Numbered from the stretch's first letter, positions 1 through 11,091 are shown. The stretch: 64,000 nt of DNA from Rhodobacteraceae bacterium DSL-40 (GCA_003258405.1 QKPN01000003.1:434001-498000), one strand, 5' to 3'. The notes: a model not told the origin generated them from the letters alone. Translations and numbers: made by a program.

Positions 1-249
1 ATGATCGCCCGCGACCCGAGCCTCGAACGCTGGCGCGAGGGACAGCCCGGCGGCGTCAACAACCCGCTCGGCGCCCGCGCCCTCTACATCTACTTCGACG
101 GCCACGACTCGGGCTACCGCATCCACGGCACCAACCATCCGGGCAGCATCGGCTATGCCGCCTCCTCGGGCTGCTTCCGCATGCTGAACCAGGACGTGAT
201 CGAGCTCCAGAGCCGGGTGCAACCGGGCGCGCATGTCGTCGTGATGTAA
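1..249 (+). CDS. L,D-transpeptidase (YkuD domain), C-terminal part
   Basis: The 3' end of a YkuD-family L,D-transpeptidase, which forms 3-3 peptidoglycan cross-links or anchors proteins to the wall in the periplasm. The visible 82 residues carry the catalytic signature HGTNHPGSIGYAASSGCFRM (His42, Cys58 in this fragment), with the conserved Ser-x-Gly-Cys-x-Arg core. The gene is cut by the window edge: the ATG at base 1 is only an in-frame methionine, and the real start, signal peptide and N-terminal half lie upstream. It converges on the Lrp-type regulator with a 17-bp gap. Confidence 0.9.
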   Translation: MIARDPSLERWREGQPGGVNNPLGARALYIYFDGHDSGYRIHGTNHPGSIGYAASSGCFRMLNQDVIELQSRVQPGAHVVVM

Positions 250-266
250 GCCCGGCGCGCCGCCCG

Positions 267-719
267 TCAGGCCCGCTCGTCCTTGGGCGAGCCCATGACC
301 ACATAGGTCACGATGGAATTCACCTGCGGCAGGGTGCCGAGCACATCGGTGTGGAAGACCTTGTAGGCGGCAAGGTCGGCCACCTCGACCCTCAGCAGAT
401 ATTCCACCGTACCGGTGACGTTGTGGCACTCGCGCACCTCCGGCGCCCGCGCCACGCCGCGCTCGAACGCCTCCTGCGCGGCCTTTGTGTGCACCGAAAG
501 TCCGACCGCCATGTAGGCCACAAAGCCAATCTCGCGCGCGCCCGGATCGATCACCGCGCGGTAGCCGAGGATCACCCCCGAGCGCTCGAGCTCCTGCACC
601 CGGCGCAGACAGGCCGAAGGCGAGAGCCCCACCCGCTCGGCGAGCTCGGCATTGCTGAGCCGCCCGTCCGCCGCCAGCTCCTGCAATATCCTGTCGTTTA
701 TCCGGTCTATTTTCGTCAT
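267..719 (-). CDS. Lrp/AsnC family transcriptional regulator
   Basis: A 150-residue Lrp/AsnC regulator. Residues about 5-65 form the N-terminal helix-turn-helix (start MTKIDRINDRILQEL, recognition part LSNAELAERVGLSPSACLRRV), followed by the RAM/AsnC effector domain, with the GxxEYLLRV strand typical of the family near residue 105. Such proteins sense amino acids as dimers or octamers. It is divergent from a LysE-type exporter across a 72-bp gap that contains a CAATTT-N7-AAATTG dyad, so control of the exporter and of itself is likely (inference). The effector cannot be told from the sequence. Confidence 0.93.
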   Translation of the reverse strand: MTKIDRINDRILQELAADGRLSNAELAERVGLSPSACLRRVQELERSGVILGYRAVIDPGAREIGFVAYMAVGLSVHTKAAQEAFERGVARAPEVRECHNVTGTVEYLLRVEVADLAAYKVFHTDVLGTLPQVNSIVTYVVMGSPKDERA

Positions 720-746
720 ATATTGTGTCTATACGACCATAACGCC

Positions 747-765
747 CAATTTAGCAAGCAAATTG
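747..765. promoter_or_regulatory. candidate Lrp-type operator between lrp and lysE
   Basis: An inverted repeat CAATTT-agcaagc-AAATTG lies in the short divergent gap between the Lrp-type regulator and the LysE-type exporter. Its size and AT-rich arms fit Lrp-family sites. No good Shine-Dalgarno sequence precedes the exporter ATG at 792, and a TATACT hexamer sits at 780-785, so a leaderless or very short-leader transcript is possible. This is a sequence reading only. Confidence 0.4.
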
Positions 766-791
766 CCTCCAGTTTCGCATATACTTGCGCC

Positions 792-1388
792 ATGACACAG
801 GAACAGATCACCGCCCTTGCCCTCTTCGTCCTCGTAGGCACGATCACCCCGGGGCCGAACAACCTGATGCTGATGGCCTCCGGGGCCAATTTCGGCGCGC
901 TCCGGACGCTGCCGCACATGTTCGGCATCTCCTTCGGCATGATTGTAATGGTCTCGCTGGTGGGAATCGGCCTCATGGGGCTCCTCGAGGCCTGGCCCGC
1001 GGCGGGGCTCGCGCTCAAGGTCGCCTGCGTCGTCTATCTGCTTTGGCTTGCCTGGAAAATCGCGTCGGCCGCGCCGCCCTCGGCCGAGGCCGCAGCGGCG
1101 CGAAGGCCCTTCAGCTTCCTGCAGGCCGCGCTCTTCCAGTGGGTGAACCCCAAGGCCTGGACCATCGCGCTGACCGGCATCACCGTCTATGCCCCCAGCC
1201 GCGACCTCCACACCATCCTCGCGGTGGCGCTCGCCTTCGGCCTGATCGGCTTGCCCGCCATCGCGCTCTGGGCGCTGCTCGGACAGAACCTGCGCCGCTT
1301 CCTCAGCAATCCACGGCGCCTCCGGGTCTTCAATGCCGCGATCGCTCTGCTGCTGGTCAGCTCGCTCTGGCCGGTGCTGCTCGCCTGA
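792..1388 (+). CDS. LysE/RhtB family amino acid exporter
   Basis: A 198-residue inner-membrane exporter of the LysE/RhtB superfamily. The N-terminal signature GTITPGPNNLMLMASG is present near residue 15, and about six hydrophobic segments follow, including ALKVACVVYLLWLAWK and the family motif FQWVNPKAW. The open frame extends upstream to 351, but homology begins at MTQEQITALALF, so the ATG at 792 is chosen. Divergent from an Lrp-type regulator, a common arrangement in which the regulator senses the amino acid the pump removes. The substrate is not predictable. Confidence 0.9.
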   Translation: MTQEQITALALFVLVGTITPGPNNLMLMASGANFGALRTLPHMFGISFGMIVMVSLVGIGLMGLLEAWPAAGLALKVACVVYLLWLAWKIASAAPPSAEAAAARRPFSFLQAALFQWVNPKAWTIALTGITVYAPSRDLHTILAVALAFGLIGLPAIALWALLGQNLRRFLSNPRRLRVFNAAIALLLVSSLWPVLLA

Positions 1389-1475
1389 TGCAGGAATGCC
1401 GCGGCGCGGACGCAACCGCCGCCCGCGGGCACGCGGCCACTTGCAAACCCCGGCGCATGCGCGGATATTCGCGCG

Positions 1476-3467
1476 ATGAGTCTTCCTCCCGGCTTCCTTG
1501 ACGAGCTTCGCAACCGCGTCTCGATCGCTCAGGTCGTGGGCCGAAAGGTCACGTGGGACCCGCGGAAGAGCATCGCTGCGCGCGGCGATTACTGGGCCCC
1601 CTGCCCCTTCCACCATGAGAAGACTGCATCGTTCCATGTCGACGATGCAAAGGGATTTTACTACTGCTTCGGCTGCCATGCCAAGGGGGACGCGCTGAGC
1701 TTCCTGCGCGAGACCGAGAACATGGGCTTCATGGAGGCGGTCGAGACGCTCGCGCGCGAGGCGGGCATGAGCCTGCCGGCGCAGGATCCCGCCGCCGCCG
1801 CCCGCGCCGCCGAGGCCAAGGGGCTCGCGGAGGCGATGGAGGCCGCCGTCCAGTTCTACCGGCTGCAGCTCAACGGCGCTCGCGCCACGGCCGCCCGCGC
1901 CTATCTCGAGCGGCGCGGGCTTGCGCGGGCCACGATCGAGCGCTTCGAGATCGGCTTTGCCCCGGAGGGCCGCACGCTTCTGCTCGAGCATCTCACGGAC
2001 AAGGGGTTCGAGCGGAAAAAGCTTGTGGAGGCTGGGCTTGTCGGCCTGCCGCGCGAGGGCGGATCGCCCTATGACCGCTTCCGGAATCGCATCATGTTCC
2101 CGATCCGCGACACCCGCGGCCGCGCCATCGCCTTCGGCGCCCGCGCCATCGCCGAAGGTCAGGAGCCGAAATACCTCAACTCGCCCGAGACGCCGCTCTT
2201 CGACAAGGGCCGGAGCCTCTACAACATCGGCCCGGCACGCACGGCGGCCCACAAGGCCGGCGCGCTGGTGGTGACCGAGGGTTACATGGACGTGATCGCG
2301 CTCGCCGAGGCCGGGATCGAGCACGCTGTCGCCCCCCTCGGCACCGCGATCACCGAGGCCCAGCTCGAGGCGATCTGGCGGCTCTCGCCGGAACCCGTCG
2401 TCGCCCTCGACGGCGACAAGGCCGGGCTCGGCGCCGCCCACCGGCTGATCGAGCTCGCCCTGCCGCTGCTCGCCCCCGGCCGCGCCCTGCGATTCGCACT
2501 GCTCCCGGCGGGGCAGGATCCGGACGACGTGGTGCGCCATGGCGGCGCGGAAGCCATGCAGCGAATCATTTCCGAATCACTGCCGATGGTCGAGCTGATC
2601 TGGAGCCGCGAGACCGAAGGCCAGGTGCTCGACAGCCCCGAGCGCCGGGCGGCCCTCGACACGCGGCTGAAGGCCAAGCTCGCAAGCATCCGCGACGAGA
2701 ACCTCCGCGCCCATTACCAGAGCGAGATCCGCACCCGCCGCGCCAAGCTCTTCGCCACGCCGGAGCGGGAGGAGCGACCGGTCCGCCGCACCGGCACCCC
2801 GCACCACGGCCGCAAGGCTCGCGGCCGCCTGCCCTGGACCGTCGCCGCGGCCCCCCGCCCCGAGACGCTCGCCTCCCTGCTCGGGCGCGGCGAGCCCGGC
2901 CTTTTTGCCGAAAGCCGCATCCGCGAATGCGCGATCCTCGCGGGCTGCATCAACCATCCCGAGCTCGCGACGGAGTTCGAGGATCGGCTCGAACGGGTGC
3001 CTTTCACCTGTCCGGATCTCGAAAAAATCCGTGACGCCCTCTTGTCTTCGCTCGAAGCGGCCCTAAATGCCCCCGATCCGGCGGAAGAGCTCGGACGCGC
3101 CATAGGCCAGCGAACAGGCCGCAATCCATTGATCGACCTTCTGGCGCCGGGGCAGGTGCGCGCGAACCGCTATCTTTCGAGATCGGCGGAACCCGAGCAG
3201 GCCCGGCGCGCGATTGACGAGGAACTGACGCGACATGCAGCGACACTCGGCCGTTCAGCGGAAACGCTCGAGGCCCAGCGCGAGATCATCGCCGATGAAG
3301 GCGAGGGTCTGACCTGGCGTCTCAGCGAGGCGGTGAGTGCCGAATTCGAGGCAAACACCCGACCGCTCGCCGAAGCGGGCCAGTCGTCTGAAGACGAGGC
3401 TTCGCTGTCCCGAGAACTCGAAAGCATGATCGCCCGCCACAACTCCCGTCAGCCGAAGACTCGATGA
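1476..3467 (+). CDS. dnaG: DNA primase DnaG
   Basis: DNA primase, 663 residues, makes the RNA primers for chromosome replication with DnaB helicase. The N-terminal zinc-binding domain is seen as CPFHHEKTASFHV then YYCFGCHAKGD (about residues 46-72). The TOPRIM catalytic core follows with TEGYMDVIAL (about 267) and ALDGDKAG (about 310). The C-terminal third is less conserved, as expected for the DnaB-interaction domain. The start ATG 1476 gives MSLPPGFLDELRNRV, the usual DnaG N terminus. Lies 84 bp upstream of rpoD, the dnaG-rpoD part of the macromolecular-synthesis operon; rpsU is not here. Confidence 0.98.
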   Translation: MSLPPGFLDELRNRVSIAQVVGRKVTWDPRKSIAARGDYWAPCPFHHEKTASFHVDDAKGFYYCFGCHAKGDALSFLRETENMGFMEAVETLAREAGMSLPAQDPAAAARAAEAKGLAEAMEAAVQFYRLQLNGARATAARAYLERRGLARATIERFEIGFAPEGRTLLLEHLTDKGFERKKLVEAGLVGLPREGGSPYDRFRNRIMFPIRDTRGRAIAFGARAIAEGQEPKYLNSPETPLFDKGRSLYNIGPARTAAHKAGALVVTEGYMDVIALAEAGIEHAVAPLGTAITEAQLEAIWRLSPEPVVALDGDKAGLGAAHRLIELALPLLAPGRALRFALLPAGQDPDDVVRHGGAEAMQRIISESLPMVELIWSRETEGQVLDSPERRAALDTRLKAKLASIRDENLRAHYQSEIRTRRAKLFATPEREERPVRRTGTPHHGRKARGRLPWTVAAAPRPETLASLLGRGEPGLFAESRIRECAILAGCINHPELATEFEDRLERVPFTCPDLEKIRDALLSSLEAALNAPDPAEELGRAIGQRTGRNPLIDLLAPGQVRANRYLSRSAEPEQARRAIDEELTRHAATLGRSAETLEAQREIIADEGEGLTWRLSEAVSAEFEANTRPLAEAGQSSEDEASLSRELESMIARHNSRQPKTR

Positions 3468-3551
3468 CGACATTGCGAATCGCTGATTCGTACTTAATTA
3501 ACGCCACTGATCCCGAATCGGCGAAACGTTCGGGGAGATACGGAGTCGCCC

Positions 3552-5603
<2,052 letters not shown>

Positions 5604-5640
5604 CGCGGCCGCGCCGCGTCACGCGATTGGAGACCGAAAT

Positions 5641-5676
5641 GCCTGCGCCCCCGGCGACATCGCCGGGGGCGCAGGC
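5641..5676 (+). terminator. GC-rich hairpin after rpoD
   Basis: A perfect 17-bp stem, GCCTGCGCCCCCGGCGA (5641-5657) pairing with 5660-5676 across a 2-nt loop, begins 37 nt after the rpoD stop. There is no clear T-run after it (gtcatgacc), so it is a strong hairpin that could stop or stabilise the transcript rather than a textbook intrinsic terminator. Confidence 0.7.
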
Positions 5677-5720
5677 GTCATGACCTACGGGTCGCGGCTC
5701 GTGCCCCGCTTGGCAGGGAG

Positions 5721-5753
5721 GTCCCCGGCGCCGGGATCAACCGGCGCCAGGAC
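5721..5753 (-). terminator. hairpin after the RTX gene (minus strand)
   Basis: GGCGCCGG (5727-5734), loop gatcaa, CCGGCGCC (5741-5748), extended by GTCC (5721-5724) pairing with GGAC (5750-5753). It begins a few bases past the stop codon of the minus-strand RTX gene and so probably ends that transcript. No long T-run follows. Confidence 0.55.
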
Positions 5754-5760
5754 CAGCGCG

Positions 5761-7200
5761 TCAGAGGATGAAATCATCCGTGGTGAGGGTCAGGCCGCTA
5801 CCGATCTCAATCTGGAAATCGGCACTGCCGTCGCCATCCACATCCCCGAAAACGCTGTGATAGCCGTAGCGGAGTTCGCCCGCCGTACCCGAGAACACGT
5901 CGCTTCCGATGAACTCAAAGGCCTGATTTCCAGCGCTGGTGATATCGGCATCGATACCCGCAAGATGCAGCCGGTCGAGCCCGGCCTCGAAATCCGTGAT
6001 CACGTCATGGCCTGCACTGCGCGGCGTTTCGGCGGCCGAACGGAAGACGAAGAGATCGGCGCCAGCATTGCCGGTCATCTGGTCGGCACCCGCGCCGCCG
6101 AAGAGGCGATCCGCGCCGCCGCCGCCCAGCATGGTATCGGCCCCCGCCCCGCCGCGCAGGATATTGTCTCCGGCATTGCCGGTGAGGCTGTTGGCCAGGC
6201 CGTTGCCGCGCCCCTCGAGATCCCCACCTCCGGTCAGCACGAGGCGCTCGATATTGGCGCCGAGCGTGAAATCGACGCTCGCCGACACGAGATCATTGCC
6301 CTGCCCCCTGGCCTCGACGACGACGTCTCCGGCATTGTCGACGACGAAGCGGTCATTGCCGGCGCCGCCGACCATACGGTCCGCATCCTCGCCGCCATTG
6401 AGGAAATCGTTGCCGGCACCACCCGCGAGCGTGTCCTCGCCCGAACCACCGCGAAGCACATTGTTGCCCGCATTGCCGGTGAGCACATTGTCAAGCTCAT
6501 TGCCGGTACCGCGGAGCGCCGCCGTCCCGGCCAGGACAAGCTGCTCCACATTCGCGCCCAACGCATGGTCGACGCTGGCCCTGACCAGATCGTTGCCCTG
6601 ATTCACGCCTTCGACCACGACATCCTTGACGTTGTCGACGACATAGCGGTCATCACCCAGCCCGCCGAGCATGCGGTCCGCTCCGACGCCGCCATGCAGG
6701 AAATCGTTTCCGTCATCGCCAAAGAGAACATCCCGTCCGGCGCCGCCATAGAGGCTGTCGGCGCCAAGCCCGCCGCGGATCGTGTCGTTGCCAGCCATGC
6801 CGTCGATCATGTCGGATCCGGCGCCGCCATCGAGATTGTCCGAACCGCCATAGGTCCAGAAGATATCCGCCCCATCCGACCCGACGACATTGTCCTTTCC
6901 CGCGAACAGGAGCTCGTAGATGCCATAGGCGTCGCCATCGTTGAAGAGCGCGCCATAGGCTGCGGCATCGACCGCCAGCCCCTTGAGGCGAATCTGCAGC
7001 TCGCCATCCTCGAAATAGGTGTATTTCTGGATCGTGCCCGTCGCGTTGCCATCGGCGTCATATTCAAAGACGCCGTCATAGCGCGCGGTGCGCGAGCCAT
7101 CGGAAATTATGAGAGTATCGGCGGTCGCCTTCACGACCTCTCCCGTCCAGACCACCGCGTCGCTCATGTCGAACGGCGTAAAGACCTTGATGTAAGACAT
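5761..7200 (-). CDS. RTX calcium-binding repeat protein, type I secreted
   Basis: A 479-residue protein with no N-terminal signal peptide and at least three blocks of glycine/aspartate nonapeptide repeats of the GGxGxDxL type (for example GGAGRDVLFGDDGNDFLHGG). These fold into calcium-binding beta-rolls outside the cell. The C terminus ends DFQIEIGSGLTLTTDDFIL, resembling the uncleaved C-terminal signal for type I export, and is preceded by DVITDFEAGLDRLHL, a motif common in serralysin-type RTX C termini. The first 110 residues match no domain I recognise and contain no protease motif. An internal segment of about 80 residues is duplicated (starting VVDNVKDVVVEG and VVDNAGDVVVEA). No T1SS exporter genes are nearby. 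Confidence 0.88.
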   Translation of the reverse strand: MSYIKVFTPFDMSDAVVWTGEVVKATADTLIISDGSRTARYDGVFEYDADGNATGTIQKYTYFEDGELQIRLKGLAVDAAAYGALFNDGDAYGIYELLFAGKDNVVGSDGADIFWTYGGSDNLDGGAGSDMIDGMAGNDTIRGGLGADSLYGGAGRDVLFGDDGNDFLHGGVGADRMLGGLGDDRYVVDNVKDVVVEGVNQGNDLVRASVDHALGANVEQLVLAGTAALRGTGNELDNVLTGNAGNNVLRGGSGEDTLAGGAGNDFLNGGEDADRMVGGAGNDRFVVDNAGDVVVEARGQGNDLVSASVDFTLGANIERLVLTGGGDLEGRGNGLANSLTGNAGDNILRGGAGADTMLGGGGADRLFGGAGADQMTGNAGADLFVFRSAAETPRSAGHDVITDFEAGLDRLHLAGIDADITSAGNQAFEFIGSDVFSGTAGELRYGYHSVFGDVDGDGSADFQIEIGSGLTLTTDDFIL

Positions 7201-7516
7201 TCGGCTTCCCCACCCAATTCACCGGAAAGCCAGCCTCAAATACGCACGGCCTCCCCGGATTCCCTTCGAATGTGACTTAAAGGCGAGGCATGCCGCATTA
7301 ACCAAGCGCGGCGTGGTAACTTGCTTAATTGCGGCATTGCAGGCGAATACGCCGCACATGCGAGACCAGCCTCGGATAGAGCCCTCGCAGGAGCATTTCC
7401 GCCACGCCTTCGGCGGGAAGTGGCGGATGAAAAATATTTAAGTTGAACTGACAGAAGCTTCGTGACTTGAGTAAAAGCAAACCGCTTCTTGAGTCCGGTC
7501 ATCTCGGTAAAGTACC
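7201..7516. other. 316-bp intergenic region upstream of RTX gene and glycosyltransferase
   Basis: Divergent spacer with lower GC than its surroundings. It contains an imperfect inverted repeat, ATGCCGCATTAA at 7290-7301 against TTAATTGCGGCAT at 7325-7337 (one extra T), placed upstream of the minus-strand RTX gene, and an AT-rich stretch around 7430-7445. Promoters for both flanking genes must lie here. I see no gene in it. Confidence 0.5.
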
Positions 7517-8761
7517 GTGCCATACAAAAAACCGTTGATCTGCGTGCCGATGCGCGCCTTTTCCCGAAATGGCGGCGTGCTCGCGACGCTTGATCTTGTT
7601 GATCACCTGGAAACGTCGGAACACTTCCGAACTCGCGTGATCAACTACTTTGGCGAGTATCAGACGCGTCCGAAATCGGATGTCGAAATTCGGGAGCCCT
7701 ACGTTAGGGGCCTCGGTCGGCTGCCGCTTGGCCTTGGCAGACGTCTCGTTTCGCGGCAGCGCAACCGGATGCTCGAGCACGGGATGCGCGATGCCGACCT
7801 CATCATCATGCCCGACGACTGGGGCGTCACCTTCACCGCAGCCTTCGACATCGCCCGGCGCCGCAACATCCCCATCTGCTGTGTCGTCCATATCGATCTC
7901 GACAACAAGTTCTCAGCGCCGGGCCGCCGCCAACCCTGGACCAAGGAACAGACGCTCGCCTGCTACCGCAAGGCGGATCTCATCATCTGCGTGAGCGGTG
8001 GCATTCGCGAACGCCTCGCCCGCGACCTGCCGGATCGCGCGGACCACATCATCGCGATCCAGAACGGCGTCGATCTCGCCCGGATCGACCGCCTCGCCGC
8101 CGAACCGCTGCCCGAAGGCACTGCCCTGCCCGACCTCCCCTGCTTCACCGCGCTCGGCCGCCTCGTCTGGCAGAAGGGGTTCGACCTGCTGATCGAGGCC
8201 CACGCCCGGCTGCTCGCGCAGGGTGTGGAGCGCCATGCGATCGCCATCATCGGCGAAGGCCCGGATCGCGCCGCGCTACAGGCGAAGGCCGCGGCGCTCG
8301 GCGTTGCGGATACCGTGCACTTCCTCGGCTATGTCGAAAATCCCTTCCCGATCCTCGCACGCTCCGCCGGACTCGTCACCTCCTCGCGCTTCGAGGGTTT
8401 CCCCCTCAGCACGACCGAGGGCTGCGCGCTCGGCATTCCGGTGATCTCGACGACCTGCAACTACGGCCCGGCGGAAATCCTCGACCACGGGCGCTATGGC
8501 GCGCTGGTGCCGGTGGAAGACCCGCAGGCGCTCGCCCGGGCGATGCAGGACCATCTTGCGCATCCGGAGACGCTGCGCCGCAGGGCCGCCGCCTCGTTCC
8601 GGGACCGCCAGCGGCTTTCGGCCGAATACTGCCACGCCCGCTACGAGGCGGCGCTCGCCGGCATCCCGCTCCGGAACGGACGGATGCGGGTCGAGGAGAA
8701 CGCCAAGCTCTTTCCCGTGGTCGTGCCCCTGCCCGAGCCGCAGGTCGAGGGCCAGCCCTGA
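7517..8761 (+). CDS. glycosyltransferase family 4 protein
   Basis: A 414-residue retaining GT-B glycosyltransferase. The N-terminal Rossmann domain begins at the first residues (LICVPMRAFSRNGGVLATLDL, with the GG acceptor loop). The C-terminal GT4 domain contains ALGRLVWQKGFDLLIEAHARL, an IIGEGPDRAALQAKAAALG segment, and the E-x7-E region SRFEGFPLSTTEGCALGIPVI that contacts the nucleotide sugar. The start is GTG at 7517; a later ATG at 7550 would remove the first strand, so GTG is preferred although the ribosome site is weak. It transfers a sugar in cell-surface polysaccharide or glycolipid synthesis; donor and acceptor are unknown. No other polysaccharide genes are adjacent. Confidence 0.88.
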   Translation: MPYKKPLICVPMRAFSRNGGVLATLDLVDHLETSEHFRTRVINYFGEYQTRPKSDVEIREPYVRGLGRLPLGLGRRLVSRQRNRMLEHGMRDADLIIMPDDWGVTFTAAFDIARRRNIPICCVVHIDLDNKFSAPGRRQPWTKEQTLACYRKADLIICVSGGIRERLARDLPDRADHIIAIQNGVDLARIDRLAAEPLPEGTALPDLPCFTALGRLVWQKGFDLLIEAHARLLAQGVERHAIAIIGEGPDRAALQAKAAALGVADTVHFLGYVENPFPILARSAGLVTSSRFEGFPLSTTEGCALGIPVISTTCNYGPAEILDHGRYGALVPVEDPQALARAMQDHLAHPETLRRRAAASFRDRQRLSAEYCHARYEAALAGIPLRNGRMRVEENAKLFPVVVPLPEPQVEGQP

Positions 8762-8820
8762 GCGGCCGGCGCGCCCTCGCCGCGCTCTTCCTCGCAGCAG
8801 CCACGCCCGCGGCGGCCGAG

Positions 8821-9171
8821 ATGCCGGAGCGGTGCGCGGCCGATGACGGCGCGCTCCGCGATGCGGCCTTCGTCTTTGCCGAAACGCCGCGGGTGGGCGA
8901 CCGGGTCGCCTCGGGCTTCGAGGTCTCCGGCTGCTCCCGCACCTTCGAGAGCACCGTGAACTGGCGGCTGCTCGGTCGGGACGGCACGGTGCTGGCCGAA
9001 GGCCATGGCGCGGGCGGCGGGGTCGACGGCCCGGCGCCCTTCAGTTTCAGCGTCGCCTTCACCATCGCCGAAGAGCAGATCGGCCATCTCGAGGTCTACG
9101 AGGAGGACGTCTCGGAAGGCGAGGGCTTCCCGCCCGGCCGCACGGTCCTGCCCCTCGTCCTGCTGCCGTGA
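8821..9171 (+). CDS. small exported protein of unknown function
   Basis: I do not recognise the family. From ATG 8821 it is 116 residues, with two cysteines near residues 5 and 38 and a beta-rich look (NWRLLGRDGTVLAEGHG). It resembles the immunoglobulin-like Gmad2-type or spore-germination-associated exported folds only loosely. The codons directly before ATG 8821, in the same frame from 8761, read SGRRALAALFLAAATPAAAE, a textbook signal peptide ending in an A-A-A cleavage site. No ATG, GTG or TTG lies in frame for at least 130 nt upstream; the nearest candidate is CTG 8758, with GAGGG 7 nt upstream and overlapping the glycosyltransferase stop. The true start is therefore probably CTG 8758, and the protein is periplasmic. 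Confidence 0.6.
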   Translation: MPERCAADDGALRDAAFVFAETPRVGDRVASGFEVSGCSRTFESTVNWRLLGRDGTVLAEGHGAGGGVDGPAPFSFSVAFTIAEEQIGHLEVYEEDVSEGEGFPPGRTVLPLVLLP

Positions 9172-9180
9172 GCCGCGTCG

Positions 9181-10155
9181 TCAGCCGCGCAGCCTGTCCA
9201 TGATCGCGACGAGCTGCGCGCTTATGCCGGGCTCGGAAAGCGCATGCCCTGCCGTCGCCACCATGTGAAGCGCGGAGGCGGGCCAGAGATGGTGGAGCGT
9301 GTGCGCGGTATGCGGCGGACAGACCATGTCATAGCGGCCCTGCACGATATGGCCGGGAATATGCGCGATCCGCTCCATGTTGAGCAGGATCTGGCCATCG
9401 GTCTCGAGAAAGCCCGCGTTGATGAAATAGTGGTTCTCGAGCCGGGCAAAGGCGCGGGCATACTGCCCCGAGGGGCTTCCGCGCGCCTCGCCGGGATCAA
9501 GCACCGCCAGCGCGCTTTCCCAGCCCGCCCAGGCGCGGGCAAAGCGGATCTGCTCGCCCTCGTCCGCCGAGAACAGGCGGCTGTGATAGGCGGTGACGAG
9601 ATCGCCCCGCTCGTCGGGCGGCACCATCTGGGAAAACGCCCGCCACTGATCGGGCCAGAATTGCCCCGCGCCACCGCCATAGAACCAGTCGAGCTCGCCT
9701 TGGGTCATGGTGAAGATGCCGCGCAGCACGAGATTGGTCACGCGATCGGGATGGGTCTGGGCGTAGATGAGTGCGAGGCAGGCCCCCCAGGAGCCGCCGA
9801 AGACGATCCAGCTCCCGACGCCGAGTTCGATGCGGATGCGCTCGATGTCCGCGACGAGATCCCAGGTGGTGTTGTTCTCGACCGAGGCCGTCGGCTGCGA
9901 CCGGCCGCAGCCGCGCTGGTCGAACAGCACCACACGATAGTGCTTCGGATCGAAGAAGCGCCGCATGCCGGGTGAGCAGCCGCCGCCCGGGCCGCCGTGC
10001 AGCACGACCACGGGAACGCCGTCGGGATTGCCGCATTGCTCGACGTAGATCCGGTGGCCGCCCGGCATGTCGAGGATCTGCTGGCGGAAGGGCTCGATGG
10101 GGGGGTAGAGTCCCCCACGCGGGCCGGCGCCGCTCTGGTTCGGGTTTTCCTTCAT
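9181..10155 (-). CDS. pip: proline iminopeptidase
   Basis: An alpha/beta-hydrolase of 324 residues that removes N-terminal proline from peptides in the cytoplasm. Visible are the oxyanion motif [10 protein letters not shown] (about 50-59), FDQRGCGRS, the nucleophile elbow [17 protein letters not shown], the acid region GRYDMVCPP and the catalytic histidine in [11 protein letters not shown] near the C terminus. The frame stays open 60 nt further upstream, but [11 protein letters not shown] at 10155 gives the standard family length and keeps the promoter gap to ubiG. It is divergent from ubiG (50 bp). Confidence 0.95.
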   Translation of the reverse strand: MKENPNQSGAGPRGGLYPPIEPFRQQILDMPGGHRIYVEQCGNPDGVPVVVLHGGPGGGCSPGMRRFFDPKHYRVVLFDQRGCGRSQPTASVENNTTWDLVADIERIRIELGVGSWIVFGGSWGACLALIYAQTHPDRVTNLVLRGIFTMTQGELDWFYGGGAGQFWPDQWRAFSQMVPPDERGDLVTAYHSRLFSADEGEQIRFARAWAGWESALAVLDPGEARGSPSGQYARAFARLENHYFINAGFLETDGQILLNMERIAHIPGHIVQGRYDMVCPPHTAHTLHHLWPASALHMVATAGHALSEPGISAQLVAIMDRLRG

Positions 10156-10205
10156 GCCTGGACTATGTATCCCTGAAAACCGCCGCACAATCGCAGACCG
10201 GACCC

Positions 10206-10976
10206 ATGAGCGCAATGCATGACACCACCACCTCCGTCGATGCCGGCGAAGTCGCCAAGTTCGAGGCCATGGCCTCGGAATGGTGGGACCCCAACGGCAA
10301 GTTCAAGCCTCTCCACATGCTCAACCCCTGCCGCCTGGATTATATCACCGACCAGATTGCGGCGGAATTCGGCCGTGACCTGAAGGCGCGCGCGCCCTTC
10401 GAAGGGCTCCGGCTGCTCGACATCGGCTGCGGCGGCGGGCTGCTGGCCGAGCCGATGGCCCGCCGCGGCGCGACCGTCGTCGGGGCCGATGCCGCCGAAC
10501 GCAACATCCCGGTGGCGCGCCTTCATGCCGAACAGTCCGGGCTCGAGATCGACTACCGCCACACCACGGCCGAGGCGCTCGCGGAGGCCGGTGAGCGCTT
10601 CGACGTGGTGCTCAACATGGAGGTCGTCGAGCATGTGGCCGACCCGGCGGCGTTCCTCACCACCTGCCAGACGTTGCTGAAACCCGGCGGGCTGATGATC
10701 TGCTCGACCCTCAACCGCAACCCCAAGAGCTACGCCATGGCAATCATCGGCGCTGAGCACGTGATGCGCTGGCTGCCGAAGGGCACGCATGACTGGCGGA
10801 AGTTCATCACCCCCGACGAGCTCTTCGACCTGCTGACCCGCGCGGGCCTCGATCCGGTGGACCGCAAGGGCATGGTCTTCAATCCGATCTCGTGGAGCTG
10901 GCGGCTCTCGGACCGCGACCTCTCGGTCAATTACGTCACCGCGAGCGTGAAACCGGCCGACGCCCCGGCCGCCTGA
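10206..10976 (+). CDS. ubiG: ubiquinone biosynthesis O-methyltransferase UbiG
   Basis: SAM-dependent O-methyltransferase, 256 residues, performing both O-methylation steps of ubiquinone synthesis at the inner face of the membrane. The family N terminus is present ([32 protein letters not shown]), then SAM motif [21 protein letters not shown] (about 68-87), [14 protein letters not shown], and [31 protein letters not shown], which is diagnostic for UbiG. Monocistronic by spacing, with a hairpin 23 nt after the stop. Confidence 0.98.
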   Translation: MSAMHDTTTSVDAGEVAKFEAMASEWWDPNGKFKPLHMLNPCRLDYITDQIAAEFGRDLKARAPFEGLRLLDIGCGGGLLAEPMARRGATVVGADAAERNIPVARLHAEQSGLEIDYRHTTAEALAEAGERFDVVLNMEVVEHVADPAAFLTTCQTLLKPGGLMICSTLNRNPKSYAMAIIGAEHVMRWLPKGTHDWRKFITPDELFDLLTRAGLDPVDRKGMVFNPISWSWRLSDRDLSVNYVTASVKPADAPAA

Positions 10977-10998
10977 ACCCGCGGCATTTTCGGAAATT

Positions 10999-11021
10999 CC
11001 GCGGCATTGAATGTGCCGCGG
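10999..11021 (+). terminator. hairpin after ubiG
   Basis: CCGCGGCA (10999-11006), 7-nt loop, TGCCGCGG (11014-11021), within a cluster of three CCGCGGCAT-like repeats just past the ubiG stop. A pyrimidine-rich stretch (atcctctctt) follows. Probable transcription stop. Confidence 0.5.
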
Positions 11022-11091
11022 ACATCCTCTCTTAAAGGAATCGCTTACTTCCGGGACTACACTCGCGACCGGGTGGATAGGGAGTGCAGCC

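Noticed and set aside
729-2540. 603-codon minus-strand frame opposite lysE and dnaG
   Set aside because: Low-complexity Arg/Glu/Gly composition, no family match, no ribosome site; dnaG is certain on the plus strand.
5680-7275. 531-codon plus-strand frame opposite the RTX gene
   Set aside because: It is the mirror of the glycine/aspartate repeats; repetitive Ala/Ile/Glu sequence without domains.
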